64,000 nucleotides of DNA. Source: Rhizopus arrhizus. Lineage: Eukaryota; Mucoromycota; Mucoromycetes; Mucorales; Rhizopodaceae. The position numbers and the translations under genes were made by a program. The notes under the pieces were generated by a model that was not told the origin of the DNA, did not search any database, and worked only from the letters and a program-made list of their open reading frames with translations. Positions 43,870 to 57,785 of this stretch are shown piece after piece (positions within the stretch are counted from its first letter, which is position 1; each line of letters starts with the position of its first letter). Location: NCBI GenBank assembly GCA_024220505.1, contig JAKZZE010000020.1:372001-436000 (forward strand), given 5' to 3'.

Positions 43870-46711
43870 TTATTGCAAATAAGGTTGTCGATTACGTTGA
43901 TCTAGTGAAGAATTTTCAGGGCATAAAAAGTGTTCCAACCATTCTGATTTGTGCTGTGAGGATGGTGTAGGTATTTCTGAAACTGGGGCTGGTGCATATG
44001 AGGACATAGAAGCAGATGTATAAGGCTGTGAAGAGTTATAGTGCATATCGTAGGCTGTAAAATGTGAAGATGGTGTTTCATAAAAGCATGTGTTTCGCTG
44101 TAGGTGAGGATACATAGTGGAATAAGGATTGTTCATAATATTAAAGGTATTTGTTGTTGTGGGTGTGGATGTTGCAATTGACTTTTCATACATGGAAGTA
44201 TTATTTGGAAAGGAATAGAACGCCGAATTGAGGGGCTGCTTTGGACGAGAAGAATGGATGTGATCGCCGGTAGAGTCCATGTTAAATTTAGGTGATGATT
44301 GAATAAGGATAGGAGATGAGTCACAGTGACTAAGATCTTCATGGAAATCGGATGTGATGCTACTTATGATGTCTGTGTCTATTTTGCGTTGATACCAATT
44401 CGATTTAGGCATGTCATATTGAATTTGAGGGTCTGAATACGAGAAGTCCTCATCGGCGCAAATCGCCGGCGAAAAGTCTGGGTTGTCCAGGAGTACAAGA
44501 TAATTATCTCGATCTGCTGTGGTAGCATAATCCAAATCAATTCCGTGGATAGTGATGATAGTCATAATGATATGATAGGCTCTTTCAGCAGAAGCCAGCT
44601 GATTCCCGTACTGTTTCAAAAGTGATATGGCATGCTGAAGACGATTTAATCTAATTAATGAATTTTGGTTTTGAGATGCTAGCGCTAAATGAATTAGACA
44701 AGATTGAAACATTGAATAAACAAAAAAGGTAGGTAAGCATAGTGGAGAATAAGAGTCGTATTCAGTCATAAGCGCTTGCTTTTGCTGTATAATAACCATG
44801 ATATTGTAAGCAGCATGTTCACAAGATCGTCGTGATTTTTCAAAAAGCGTATTATTTTGTGTTGATAAAGTCTCTTCTATAAATGGTCTGTGTAATAATA
44901 ACATGGCTGTGTAATAGAAGAGTAATAAATTAACTAATTTTTTGAAGTAAGCTTAGCCAATCATCATTTAAAGAAATAATACTAAAAATATATAAATTTA
45001 CCCTTTTGAGATTGTGACACGACCTTTGCCTGTGCCCCGGTTATATTCATCGTTTTCCAATACTTTAAACGACGGTCAAATACGGCTAAAATAGTTGGAT
45101 CATCCAAAGCAGCATTTGAATTTGATTGCTTGGATTTTGGGGCATAAAGTGCCTTTAAAACTCTGCCAAGAATTTCAGATAATTTTATCAATGCAATAAA
45201 GCTACTATAAAGAGGAAGATCATCCGATTGTTGGTCATCGTGAACTTCACAAGGTACAGGTAAATCAGTATCAAAATCTCTATCTAATATCGTCAATGGT
45301 TTTCCAGCTCTGGCACTTATCAGACGATCAAAAACATAACAAGTATAAAATACACGATTCCTTGTTTCTATTTCAGAAGCAGGTAAATTCCAACTGGAAC
45401 AAGAACGATGTAATCCAATGTCCTGAGCCATTCGAATTGCTTTACCAAGAGTAGACCATTGCACTGATTCCATATCTGTTTCATCCATATCCAAATAGAT
45501 AGTCATCAATAATGCTGCTTGAACATGACGAAGCCGTGCACGATAAGGATCTCGAAGACGAAGCATTACTTTTCTAAAATAATTATCAGCGTAAACATCT
45601 GAATCTTTAAATAGTTTAGGAAAATGGCATGATGCAAATCGGAAGGCAACAGCTAATACAGAATATGTGAGGATGTTGTGATGTTTCAAGTCGTGTGCCA
45701 CAAATCTTGTTTTGTTGACGAATGGTAAAAAATTATGAATGTGGGTAAAATATCTATTTTTGTACAAATTAAAAAGACCAATCAGAATTTAAGTTGTAAT
45801 TATTCTTACAAATCACACGCTTTTTGAATTGCAAAGTGACTGGGGATATTTTTGCTTTTGTTTGAGAATGAAACAGGCAAACGTTGTAATGAAGGGTTGT
45901 CTGCTGCTTGTTTTTTTTCGTTATTTAAATCAAAAGTTGAATTTGTCAAGGAAAGCCCAATGTTGAGCCGTGCACATTTTCTTAATGACGAAGAGGCGTT
46001 TGCTTGTACAACTAACAATTCATTCTGAGGCATTAAACGAAATGCAACATCTTGGCGCCCTGGACAATTAATAAATGAATTTGCTTTAAATAGATTGCTA
46101 TCAAGAAACCGTATGCTAGCTGAATGACCCGTGTATTTGATAGAATCGTAGTCTTCTAAACTCAAATTTTCAAGCACCTTTTCTATTGAGTGACCATTTG
46201 ACTTTTCTTCATTACGATCGTCATCCGTAGAAGATTCGTCGTCATCATCACTCATGCATTTTGGTTGTTCAGCAAGGCTATCAATGTAAAAGTCATTATC
46301 CTCTATTTCTCTAATCGATTTGTTTGTTAAAGCAGTGATCAGGGCTTCCATCTTTTTACAGCGCGTTTCAAGGTTTTCTACGTATCTAAGTAAAGAAGTT
46401 AGTTATTAGCCATTAGTATAAACAATATACATTACACACTAGGTGGCCCTCTCTTCTTTCTCACAGCTAAAAATTCACAACTGTGGCCCCACTAAAATGA
46501 TATGAACTGAGTTATATAATTATGAAAGCTTCCTTTGATTATTTACTGCTCTACAATTAGAACAAGGCGTTGTATTATCTGCATCACAACGAGACTTTCG
46601 TTTTCTACAGAAATCACAACTTCTTTTTGCCCTGGTACGTTTAAGAGGCACATGGGTTACACTGTGGCTTGAATACATTGTATTGTCCTCCGTTGGTGTC
46701 ACAATATCCAT
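43870..46711 (-). CDS. Zn2Cys6 transcription factor with fungal-specific middle homology domain
   Basis: This is a nuclear DNA-binding regulator. From ATG 46711 the N-terminus has the binuclear zinc cluster RSCDFCRKRKSRCDADNTTP then CSNC. The sixth cysteine (WGHSCEFLAVRKKRGPPS) is encoded after the first intron (~46494-46548), followed by a coiled linker (VENLETRCKKMEALITALTN). The middle homology domain (Fungal_trans type) is clear: YFRKVMLRLRDPYRARLRHV, IRMAQDIGLHRSCSSWNLPA and RVFYTCYVFDRLISARAGKP. The C-terminal region is rich in Ser, Pro, Tyr and Gln with short repeats, typical of activation regions. About five exons. Target genes cannot be inferred. The gene faces P0 tail to tail, with 250 bp between the stops. 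Confidence 0.9.
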
Positions 46712-46961
46712 TAAGTTTTGTGTGGAAAAAAGAAAAGCAGGAAAAAAAGGAGGCAAAAAAAATAATATTGCGCCCTTTTTTATATGCAATAAATTACTAT
46801 TGGTATTTTTTATTATACATTTGTGTAACTCGAGAAATGTTTTCTTAACGCAGACGATGCATTTCACCTTGTAATTGATTAATTAATCTTTTATTAATAG
46901 CAAGTGAGTACGTTAGTAAAAAAAAAGGTATGGACTTTTTCCATTTATCCATGTTTCACTC

Positions 46962-49900
46962 TTACCTTAACATTTCTTCATTTTCTTCTTTGTATTGTTG
47001 AAGTGATATTCGGAGTTGTTCGTTGTCATTTCCCATATTCTGCAATTTTGTACTTTGATCTTTAAGTTTGGTCTAAAAAACAAAAAGAATAGTTAGATCT
47101 AGAAAAAAACTTCATCTTCTGATCTTGTTTTACTTCAAATCCTTCTGATTCAGCAGCCATCCGTTGCATCTCAAGAGTCTTTGATTTTATTGCTTCTTCT
47201 TTGTCTTGACATTCTGCTTCCAAATTAGCCATTTTTTGCTTGAAATCCTCATTTAATTTTTCAATGTCTTTTTGCTGTGATGCTGTTACAGTTTTTAAAC
47301 GATAAGCAAAGCTTTCGATTTCTTTATCCTTCAAGTCGAGTAACTGTTGAAATTGAGTTTGAAGAACTTTGATTTCTTTTTGATGCTGAGTCACAATAGA
47401 ACGTATTTTACTGTCGTCAGTCTATTTATACATTTTAATATTTAAATGCAGTGAGGCATTTTTCTCTTTTAATACCTTAACACGAGAGGGCGTAGATGAC
47501 ATGTTTTCTTGTAACCTTTCTTCTACCTCTTTAATTTCTTGATCTTTTGCTTGAATCATTTTATCATACGCTATTTTCAATGTACGTAATTCCTCTTCAG
47601 CTTTTTCACCGTTATTCAATTTCGACTTAAGTTCACTTATTTCGTCATCTTTCTTTTTGATCTCTTGTTCCTTTATGAATATACAAATCAGATTTTCTGC
47701 GCTTCTTTTTTATTCATTATTAGTCTTACCTTTTGGGCAAGTGGCTCATCAACTGCAGAAGCTAATGATTTTTCATGCTCTGATTTGATGGATTCCAATT
47801 GCTTTTGATAGCTTTGTTCAAGTTCAAGGATTTTTTCATCTTGTTTTTGTTTCCACTCCAGCTGTAAAACCTCAACTTCCTTTTGAATTCTCTCTGCTGT
47901 ACCTTCACTGTTTTTAGCATCATTTTCAAGCTTGATTTGATGCTCTGCTTCCAAGTTAGCAATCTTTTCATGATACTGTGTTTCTAATGCAGCTTTATCG
48001 TCCTCTGCTTTCTTTTGTGTCTTTTGGGCTAGTTCTACAGATTCTTTTAATTGATTCTCCAATAACGCAATAGCCTCAGAATGTTGAGAAACAAGTTTGT
48101 TTATTTGTGATTCATAGTCCTCAGCAAGTTTGGCCTACATTCAAAAAGTGTGAGAAAATCAGATAATTTGCCATGAAAATTGCTGCAACTTGCCTCAATT
48201 TCTGATCGAAGTGATTCAGATTGCAACTCCAGTTGAGTTGTTAGTGTTCTATTAACATCTTCATGTTCTCTTTCAAGTTCACTGATTCTTGTTTTATGAC
48301 TATCTTTTAACTCTTGAATCATAGATTCATAACTTTCTTGGATCTCAGTCTAAAGAATTACAAAGATAATTAGTGACTCTTTGAATATTCTTTTACACCA
48401 AGTTATACTTGCCTTTGTTTTTTCTGCATCTAATACAGATCTGGACATGATTTTTTCTTCAAGTTGGTGAATTGTTTCATCATGAGATGTCTGAAGACTT
48501 TCAATGAATTGCTGATGTTCATTTACAAGCTTTTCAATAGCTGATGTATGTTCTTCTTTTAAGGTCTTCATATCCTGCTCATGTTGTTCCTTTATGAGTT
48601 CCAAGTTCTGTTGATGCGAATCAGTCAAGGCTGATAACTCAGTGTTATTTTCTTCCTTCAATTTCTTTTCGATTTGTTCAATTTGTAACAAATGTTGTTT
48701 TTCAAGATTAGAAATAGCATTTAGGTGCTCCTCATGTAATCTAGTACTGACTGATGCATGGATTTCTTGTTTTTGTGCTTCCCAAGCCTGATTCTGCCCT
48801 TGAATTTCACGCATGTGGGTCTCTAAAATTGATTGAACTGTGAGCTCATGCTCCTTCTTTAAAGCGTTTGTTTCCTTTTCTAGCTCTTGCTTCAACAAAG
48901 CATGTTCCGATTCTTTTGATTCGGTATGTAAAGCTATCTCTTGTTCAATGGCAATCTGCATTTTTTTAGCATGCTCATCCTCGAGCGTCTTCATGGCTAT
49001 CGCATGTGATTCAGTCAATTTGTCAAGAGCTTCTTGATGCAGCTTTTCAGCAAGCTCAAAACGTTCCTTTTCCTGCGCATGTTCAAGCAAAAGCTTTTCG
49101 GTGGCTGCCACAATGGCTGTGCTATGCTCAACCTTGAGTTGTTCTATCTCTTGTGAATACTTGTCTCTGATGCTTTCAATCTCCTTTTCATACTTGTTCA
49201 CAACCTCTGTCAATTCGCTACTACCAGAGTTCTTCAAGGTTTCAATTTGCTGCACTGCATTTTCATATCTTTCTTCATGCTTAGCCTCAATCTCTTTTAA
49301 TCTCTTTTCTTGCTGCTCAGCAGACAATTCCTTTTCTTTCGTATGCTCTTGCTTTATTAATTCAATGGCTTCTTCGTGTCTCTTTTCCATCTCTTTTAAT
49401 TTTTCGGCATGCTGTTCACATAGCATACTGATATCTGATGCATGTTTGGCACTCAACGAGACGAGCTCTGCTTCCATCTGTGTTTTGTGTGTGTGTTCGG
49501 ATTTTTCAAGAAGTTCTTTTGTATCCCTTTCGTTATTTTCTTTGAGCTCGTTGATTTGATTTAAATGCTCTTCCTTTAATTTTTCTACAGCTGCCTCATG
49601 CGATTTTTGAAGCTCTTCTACCATTTGACGCTCTTCTTGGGCTTTACCATGCTCGTGCATCAGTGTTTCTAGCTCTTGATTGTGTGTCTTTCTGAGCTGC
49701 TCTATTTTTGCTTCAAAATCAGCCTTAATGTTTGAGACGTCATTTTCATTTTGAAATTTGAATCGATCCTCAGCATTTGCTATTGCCTCATTAAGTTGCT
49801 GTTGATGTGCTGACTTCAATGACTGAATGGTAGTTTCGTATTCAACCTTTGCTTGCTCATGTTGTAACTGAATAGCATCAAGTTCTTGGACGTGTTTCTT

Positions 49901-52900
49901 TTTAAGTTGCTCAATTTCTGATTCAAAATTGTTTTTTACGGCCAAGACATCGTTTTCATTTTGTGTCTTGAGGCGATTCTCAGTCGTAGCCAGAGCCTCC
50001 TCCAACTGTTGCTGATGTAACTCCTTGAGTGATTGAATGGCAGTCTGATGCTCATCTTTTAACAATTCATATTGCGATTGGAAATCTTGAAGCTCTTGAG
50101 TATGTGATTTTTTAAGTTGGTCTATTTCTGCTTCGAAACTGTTCTTTATGTCTAATGCGTTGTTATCACTTAGGGATTTGAAACGATCCTCAGCAGCAGC
50201 AGCAGCTTCATCAAGCTGTTTCTGGTGGGATATTTTTATTGACTGAATGGTGGTCTCATGCTCAGACTTCAGTTGATCATGTTGTAGTTGAATAGCTTCG
50301 AGTTCCTGAACATGCATCTTTTTGAGTTTTTCTATTTCAGATTCAAGATTATTTCTTATATTCAAAGTATCATGATCGTTTTGAGATTTAAAACGTTCCT
50401 CAGCAGCTGCTAACGTTTCATCCAACTGTTTCTGATGTGATTCTTTGAGTGACTGAATAAGGGCTTCCTGATCACTTTTTAATTGTTCATGCTTTAGATC
50501 CGCAGATTCAAGTTCTTCAGCGTGTCTCTTTTTGAGCTGTTCTATTTCTGCTTCAAAACTATCTGTGATACTTGTGATATCACTTTTACTTTGAGATCTC
50601 AAGTGGTTCTCAGCTGCAGCTATTGCTTCTTCAAGTTGTTGTTGATGTGCTGCTTTGAGTGACTGAATTGCATCCTCGTGTTCGTCTTTCAATTGCTTCT
50701 GGTGTAATCGGATAGTTTCCAATTCCTTGGCATGATTCTCTTCCAATTGTTTTATATTCTCAGTGAGTTTCCTTTCCAGTTCTTGCACCTTTTCATCCGT
50801 CTCCTTGACTGATTGCTCATCTAGCTGAATGATATGTTTTTCCTTGAGCTCCTTAACAGCTCTCTCATGATTCTCTGTCAGCTCCTTGATAGCCTGTTGA
50901 TGATCTTGCTCTAGACTTTCTCGCTCGCGATCACGTTGAAGGATGTGATCACGCTTCAATTCATTCAGCATTGATCCATGTTCAGTTTCCAAGCGAGCCA
51001 GTTCAGCTTGATGCATAGCCTTTAAGGCCTCCTCCATTTCCTTACGAACTTCTTCCAATTGACTATCACGTTCGGCAGTAATTTTGTCCAGCTTCTCTTG
51101 ATGCTCAATAGCCATCTGGGCTTGTTTTTCAATCTCTAACTTTAATTCAGATTGGAGCTGTTCCAACCCGCTACTGTGATGTACTTGAAGTTGTTCAACT
51201 GCCTGATGATGACTAGCAGATAGGCGTTCGATTTCAGATTCAAATTCTGCACGAAGCTCACGTTCGGCCTCGGTCCGTGTTTTAGCGATCGCAATACTCT
51301 TGGCTTCCTCGAGTACCTTGCTGTGCGTTTCTTCGAGATCCTGTATGGCCTGAGCGTGTTGAGCACGGAGCTGTTCAATCTCTGATTTGAACATGGTTTG
51401 AACTTGTGAATCTTGATTTGACAATTGTTTTGTGTGGCCTTCTTCAATTTCTTTTAACTTTTGTTGATATTCCTCTTCCAAGCGATCCTAATAGATGTCA
51501 TTCGTAAAATACAAGGAGGCAGAGACACTTTTTTATACCTTTTCTTTTTCTTTTGTTTCTTGAACGAGAGCTTCATATTCCGATTTCAGTCGGTTCTTTT
51601 CTTCTTGATGATTAGCCTCCAACTTTTCCATCTCTTGCTTTATGCGTTGCTGCTCTTCATTTAGGGATTGGACGAGCTGTTCATGATGTGACTTTGTTTC
51701 TGTTAATTGTGTCTCAAATTGAGCACAAATCACTTTCTTTAATAAAAAGAGATAAGGTTAGCCCTTGGTGTTTGTATATAAAAAGGAATTGATAGACTTA
51801 CTTCAGCCTCTTGCCTTATTTTCTTTATCTCAGCCTCATCAATAGCAGCTTGTACTTTATCCATTTCAGCCTTATGATTTTCTTTCATCATCTCGCGTTC
51901 TTTTTCATAATTTTCTTTAAGCGAATTGATTTCAGCCTAATTTAATGAATAAATCACGCCAATTAGAAAAAAATGCACCTACTCTCAAATCATTAGCCAC
52001 TTGATCCATTTGTTCTTGGTGACGATTGGCTAATTCTTCCAATTGAGCTGTAGCTTGAGACTTTAATTCGGCTAATTCATTTTCATGCAAACTTTTTGAT
52101 TCAGTCGATAGCCGTTCTAATTCTTCAATTTTGGATAACAATTTGATCTTTTCATCCTCAACAGCCTTTTCAACATCTGCACTGGGTTCCTGCAATGCAT
52201 TTAAAGTTTCTTGTAAAGAGCTCAATTGATTCTCATAGTCTTCCTTTAGAATATTCATTTGATTTGTATGCTGTTCATTCAATTCGTCACTCAATCCAGT
52301 TAACCTTGTCTGGTGTGATTTGTGCATATCCTAAACAAAAATAACCTGTGAGCCTTTCACCTTCTCCATGAATTCTCTTTTATATTAAAGCAAAACCTGA
52401 ATATTCTCACGAAGTTCATCCATTTCTTTCTTTAGTTTGGATATCTCTGATTCCTTTTCCTGAATACGATTTACTAACTCCGTCTTTTCAGATTCTAACT
52501 TTTCTCGCAAAGTCTCCAAATTCTCTCTCAAGCTTTCCTCGGTCTCCTCTTGTCTTTTGACCAATTCTGCCTTTTCCTCTTCCAATGCAATGACAGCCTC
52601 CTTTGATTTTTCTGATGCTTCATCACGTGCACTTTCCAATTCTTCAATCTTTGCCTTGAGTTCCTCTATTTCCTTCAACAGGGCTTGGTTATCTTCAGTC
52701 TTGGGCTCCTCAGGTTCTTCTTCATCTTTGGATTCTTTTACAATAGATTCGTTACTTTCAGACTTTTCTTCTCCTTCTTTAGACTCGTCTGGCATGGCAG
52801 GTTCTTGTTCAGGGGTAACTAAGCCCGTCTCGAGTTGTTCCAATCTTTCTTTAAGTGCACTCAAGTCAGATTCCTTACTATCAATTATAGCTTGCTTTTC

Positions 52901-53682
52901 TGATAGCAGATTTTCCATCTCTTCATTCTATATAGTCATGCATTAATAAAGTTTATATCATAAATGATATTTTTATATTTTACCTTTTCCTTTAAGCTTT
53001 GTAGCTCTGCTAAAAGCTCTGCAGATTTGGTGGTTGTGGTAGAAGACGTAGGTGATTTTGCTGATGCGACAGAAGAGGTTCTGCGTACAGTGGATACATT
53101 TGTGAGTGGACTAGGTCGAACTGTACGGGAAGCAGAGGCAATAGGTGAAGTGACCCCGCGTGTGGTTGTGGATGCTGTGGGAGTTGCTCGAGTAGATGGG
53201 GCGACTGTTTTTCTGGCGGAGGGAGAAGTAGATGTCGTGCTGCTGATGACAGATGGCCTTTTGGTAGCAGCCGTACTAGCCGTAGTCGAAGCAGCTGTGG
53301 GTGTTCTTGAAGTTGTTGTACTGGGTCGTACTGTTCTCGTTATTGCTGGCGTTTTAGAGGGACGTACGGCTGAGCTTGCTGTGGTCCCAGGTGTTTTAGA
53401 AGGACGGACACTGGACGTTGCAGTAGGTGTAGGCGTCCCGGGCACTTTGGACGCACGTACGCTGGCTGTACTTGAGCGGACAGTCGGTTTTGTTCCAGCA
53501 GTACTACTGTCAGGTACTTTAGAAGCCCTAGCGGCAGTAGTAGCAGTAGGGCTACGAGTCGTACTGGAACTGGCTGCAGTTCGGGCTGTACTTTGAGTGG
53601 CAGTGACTTTCTTGGGTGCAGTAGCTATGCCTGCTGCTGCCAAAGAGGAAATACGATTCTTTACACTAGGGCTGTCACTCAT
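46962..53682 (-). CDS. Giant coiled-coil protein with Ser/Thr/Pro-rich head
   Basis: About ten exons on one strand appear to form one gene of roughly 2,100 residues. The head (from ATG 53682, MSDSPSVKNRISSLAAAGIA) is basic and rich in Ser, Thr, Pro and Ala, with recurring ASKVPGT / RPSKTPG motifs; it looks disordered and suits microtubule or phospho-regulated binding. From about residue 220 nearly everything is heptad-patterned, Glu/Lys/Gln-rich coiled coil, including five 70-residue tandem repeats (49600-50649). No motor, CAP-Gly, GRIP or zinc domain was seen. It could be a spindle-pole, cytoskeletal linker or Golgi tether protein; the function is unknown. The stop at 46962 directly follows a donor-like AGGTAAG, so the last exon boundary is uncertain, although a splice there would end the protein almost at once. 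Confidence 0.75.
49600..50649 (-). repeat. Five tandem 210-bp (70-residue) coiled-coil repeats
   Basis: Units begin HQQQLEEAIA, HQKQLDETLA, HQKQLDEAAA, HQQQLEEALA and HQQQLNEAIA. The first four are each exactly 70 residues, and the fifth decays at its end. Conserved features in every unit are AEDRFKxQN, FExEIEQLKK about 30 residues in, and IQSLKxxH at the end. Seventy residues is ten full heptads, so unit number can change without breaking coiled-coil register. Confidence 0.85.
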
Positions 53683-53732
53683 TTATAAGTAAGACAGAGC
53701 AAGTGACAAGAAAAAAGCTTTTTTTTTATAAA

Positions 53733-53774
<42 letters not shown>

Positions 53775-54375
53775 AGGAACAGCAAAAATAATCAATACAA
53801 TATACGTCGGTCAATGAATTGAAGACTGGGCTTTTCTTTTCTTGGATTATGTGCCAATTTTATGTATCCCAATCTCAATGAGTGGATTATTAATCACAAG
53901 AAACTTTGTTCTTCATATTTATGATTGTATAGCTCATATTGAATAAAAAGGAAGTATAATGTCTAGATGACAAAGAAAATACCAGAGATATTATCGCAAC
54001 GCTGATTTTGAGAATGATTTTTAAGCCCAAAACAGCGTTGTTCAAGGAACTGGCTAGCTAAAATTTTATTCAAGTGCATTGTAGAATTGCTTTTCCTATT
54101 ATTTGAGAAAGGATTCAGCTTTGACAAAAACTTTGAATAAACATGTCTTTGCTTAACAATAAATCTCACTAGCGTCGTTTTCTTGTCAATCCACACCAAA
54201 TCGATCTTATATAAATACTTGAAAAAAAGATAATAATTTTTTTTTTTAAAAAAATAGACCTCTTGCGTTTAAGTCTTGCAAATCATGCAAAATGAAATCG
54301 GGCATTGAAATTTTCGTAGTTTACTTTCATTCTTTTTCGCAGTAATTTAAAACATTTTTTCACTCTACCACTTCA
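53683..54375. other. Divergent intergenic region; poly-A tract
   Basis: Shared upstream region of the coiled-coil gene (minus) and XPG (plus). It holds a 36-bp A run (53738-53773), about 55 bp from the coiled-coil start codon, which as a poly(dA:dT) tract could keep the promoter free of nucleosomes. A minus-strand frame at 53963-54199 has no support. Confidence 0.5.
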
Positions 54376-57300
54376 ATGGGAGTTCAAGGACTTTGGTCAC
54401 TTGTCGGTCCAGCAGCCCGACCTACACAACTTGAGTCACTTCGACAACGAAAAGTGGCAGTGGATGCATCGATTTGGATCCATCAATTTATACGAGCGAT
54501 GCGTGACAGACAGGGCAATGCCTTACAAAATGGTCATTTGCTGGGATTCTTTAGGAGAATCTGTAAGCTACTTTTCTATGATATAAAACCTGTGTTTGTA
54601 TTTGATGGTGGAGCGCCTTCTCTAAAACGAAGCACTATTGTAAGAATAAAAATAAGAATACAGTGTTTGGCTTTATTTACTTTGCAATATTTAGAGAGAA
54701 AGACGAAAAAGAAGAGAAGGGATCAAGATCAACATGAGAGCTACAGCTAGAAAAATTTTAAGTGCTCAAGTTAAATCAAGAGTTATCATGGAAGAAGAAA
54801 AAAAGTATACATGAAAAATATAAATAAGTCTATTTCTAATCAAAAAACATGTACAGGCAGCACGGAGGAGAAAAAGAAAAGGAAGAAGATTATGTTTATT
54901 ATGATCAATTAGAAAAATCTGCAGCAGTTGACGCTTTAAGAAAGAATCGAAAACTAGACCAATACGAATTGCCACCAGAAAAGACTCTGGAATTAAACAA
55001 GTTGGATCCTCGTTTACCAACAAGGCAAGAAATTAAGGAATTTGTGGATGAATTTGCCCCCACGACCACAGATATCGATTCTGAAACTTTCCAAACTTTG
55101 CCAGCCGAGATTCAATATGAAATCATTCAGGACTTGAAACTCAAGTCACGACAGACCTCTTGGGCAAGATTGGATCAAATGGTGCGTCACTCAAAGTCTG
55201 CGATGGATTTCTCAAAACAGCAGATAAAATTACTAAAACATCGAAATGACATGACCCAGCGAGTGATGCAAATGAATACTGTCGCTGGAGGCGTAATGAC
55301 AGCTGAGCCAGCACGTGTGGCAGGTGAAAGAGGCAGAGAATATGTTTTATATAAAAATGAAAATCTCGATCAAGGTTTGGGGTGGAAGCTGCCTGGTCTT
55401 TCTGCCGCAGACCCAGTGAATCTTGATCCTGTAGAGCCCCCAATGAGTGGTTCTGAAAAAATTGAAAATGTTGAACCGAAAGAGGAAGATAAAGTGAAGG
55501 CAGCTGTGGCTGATAACCCAAAGCTGGCAGCTTTATTAAATGGATTGCTTAGTGATGACGAAGAAGAAGATGTAAAAGAAGAGGGAAATTCTGATCAAGA
55601 TGATGAACCGTTGCTTATGAATTATGAAACAACTCTTGGAAGTGAAGAGAATGCTTATGAAGACAAAGAAGAACTTTATGAAGAGGACTTGATTAACAAT
55701 ATGGGAGCTTATGTTGACGATGAAGCCATTGATCAAGTCATATCTAAGATCTATAAAGAGGATCAAAAAGAAAAGATTCCTGATAAAGAGATTGATAAGC
55801 AAGACTCGAGCCTCTCTCTGGATGCAGAAGATTTCTTAAATCTCTGGTTATCCCGAGTTCCTGATGCCTTTTTATATTTATATTCTTTCAATAACCAGTA
55901 TAAGCAAATGCTTAGAACAGCCATATTTGATAGTGATCCCTCCACACTTGAAACACAATTGACATCTATACGTAAACAATATGGAAAGACACGTGAAGGC
56001 GATGAACTCGCTCTAGAGTCTTTGCAGTTCCAGGAATCATTCTTGGAAAGTGTCATTCAATGGAAGGAAAAGAACAAGAGTGTTTATCAGCCGACAGAAG
56101 AAGATATAAAAGTAATCGATGACATAGACGAAAATATTATATTGGATGATGATGATGATCAAGAGTTTGAATTTATTGATACTCAAATACATAGTAAACC
56201 ATTACAAGTAGATACTTCACCACCTCAGAAACCTGTACATATCGATATTTCCCAATCACTGTTACATAAACAACAAAAGGATGCTACAATCAATATTGAT
56301 AATAGTGTCCAACAGAAAAATGAAAGAAGGGAAAATAGCAAGCATATCAATGGCAATGATACTAATATTCAGCATCCTATTGAAATTAAAAAAGACGATA
56401 TAGATAACAATGATAACAATAGCATTCAAGAAAAAACTGAGACCATAGAAGATAAACTATATTCACCTATTCAACCTACGAATGAGATATTCATTCATTC
56501 TGATGAAGAAATTAAGTCACCACTAAAAGACGTTCCTTCAGAGCCATCCAAAAAGAATGATGACTCAAACGGACCAAACCAAGGATACGATTCAGAAGAA
56601 GAATTGGAAAATAATATACAGGGAGAAGACGACGAATATGCACGATTTGTATCTGATATTGCATCCAGAAAGCTTGAAGATGTGAAACGAGAATTATATC
56701 AAGACATGAAGGAATTGAATGCTCAACAAAGAAAAGATAAAGGCAACTCGGATGATATAACTGATCAAATGATTGGCGATATACAAGTAAGTCATCCACA
56801 AAGATACTATGCTTCTAACTCAACCATCTCTTTAAAAGGAACTGTTAAAACTATTTGGTATTCCTTATATAGTTTCACCTATGGAAGCCGAAGCTCAATG
56901 TGCAGCATTGGAGCGTCTAAAGTTAATTGAGGGAACGATCACAGATGACTCTGATGTCTTTTTATTTGGTGCATCTCGAGTGTATAAAAACATGTTTAAT
57001 CAACAACGATTTGTAGAGTGCTATCGGACTGAAGATATTGAAAGAGAGATGATGTTGAGCAGAAATAAGCTAATTCAACTCGCTTATCTATTGGGTAGTG
57101 ATTATACAGAAGGTATCCCTGGCGTAGGCCCTGTGGCAGCCATGGAGATTCTTGATGAATTCCCATCTGATACACAAGATGATGATGATATCGATGGTCC
57201 TCTAAAGAAATTTAAAGATTGGTACAATGGTGGCCAGGATGTTACTGATTTTCAAAAGCGATTTGTAAGACAGGCATTTTTTTTTTTTTTTTTTTTTTTT

Positions 57301-57750
57301 TTGCCTTAAAATACTGACTATATTTGCAGAGGAAAAGACACAAAGATTTAGAAATACCTAGTGATTTTCCTAATCCATTAGTAAAGGAAGCATATCTTCA
57401 TCCTACTGTTGATAGCTCTTCGGAACCCTTTAAATGGGGTCAGCCTCAATTGGACTCTTTACGTATCTTTTTGATGGAAGCATTTGGTTGGCCAGAAGAT
57501 AAAGCAGATGAGGTTCTGTTACCTGTACTTCGAGAAATGAATAAGAGAGCGGTAAGTTGTATAGAGAAAGATCGTTGCATATGATTCTAATTATTTTTCT
57601 TGTATAAAGACTGTGGGTGAGCAGACAAGCCTTAATTCATTTTTCAATGCAACCAGTGGTCCATATAGGAATACTACTAATAAGCACTCTAGCAAACGTG
57701 TTCAAAATATTGTAGAAAATTGGCGTAAACAAAAGAAGATTAAACGCTAA
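54376..57750 (+). CDS. RAD2: XPG/Rad2 structure-specific endonuclease
   Basis: XPG makes the 3' incision in nucleotide excision repair. Exons 54376-54639, 54695-54804, 54857-56786, 56839-57264, 57330-57551 and 57610-57750 join to 1,030 residues. The N nuclease region begins [16 protein letters not shown], with [12 protein letters not shown] and [15 protein letters not shown] long acidic spacer follows (~residues 130-760), rich in Asn/Asp/Glu. The I region has [20 protein letters not shown] and [11 protein letters not shown], then the H2TH motif [18 protein letters not shown], so the key acidic residues are present. Near the C-terminus QTSLNSFF is a canonical PCNA-interacting (PIP) box, followed by a basic tail [10 protein letters not shown]. 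One intron holds a 26-bp T run (57277-57302). The stop lies 35 bp from the stop of the convergent phosphomutase gene. Confidence 0.95.
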
Positions 57751-57785
57751 CTTTTTTTTGTATATAAAAACTATATTTATTCTTT

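Noticed and set aside
48840..49559. Ser/Cys/Phe-rich plus-strand ORFs opposite the coiled-coil gene
   Set aside because: They are antisense shadows of Glu/Lys-rich heptad codons.
53963..54199. A 78-codon minus-strand ORF upstream of XPG
   Set aside because: No homology, no exon context, and it lies in a divergent promoter region.
1..57750. RAD23 and XPG as a nucleotide excision repair gene cluster
   Set aside because: They are more than 50 kb apart with about fifteen unrelated genes between them, so co-location is probably chance.
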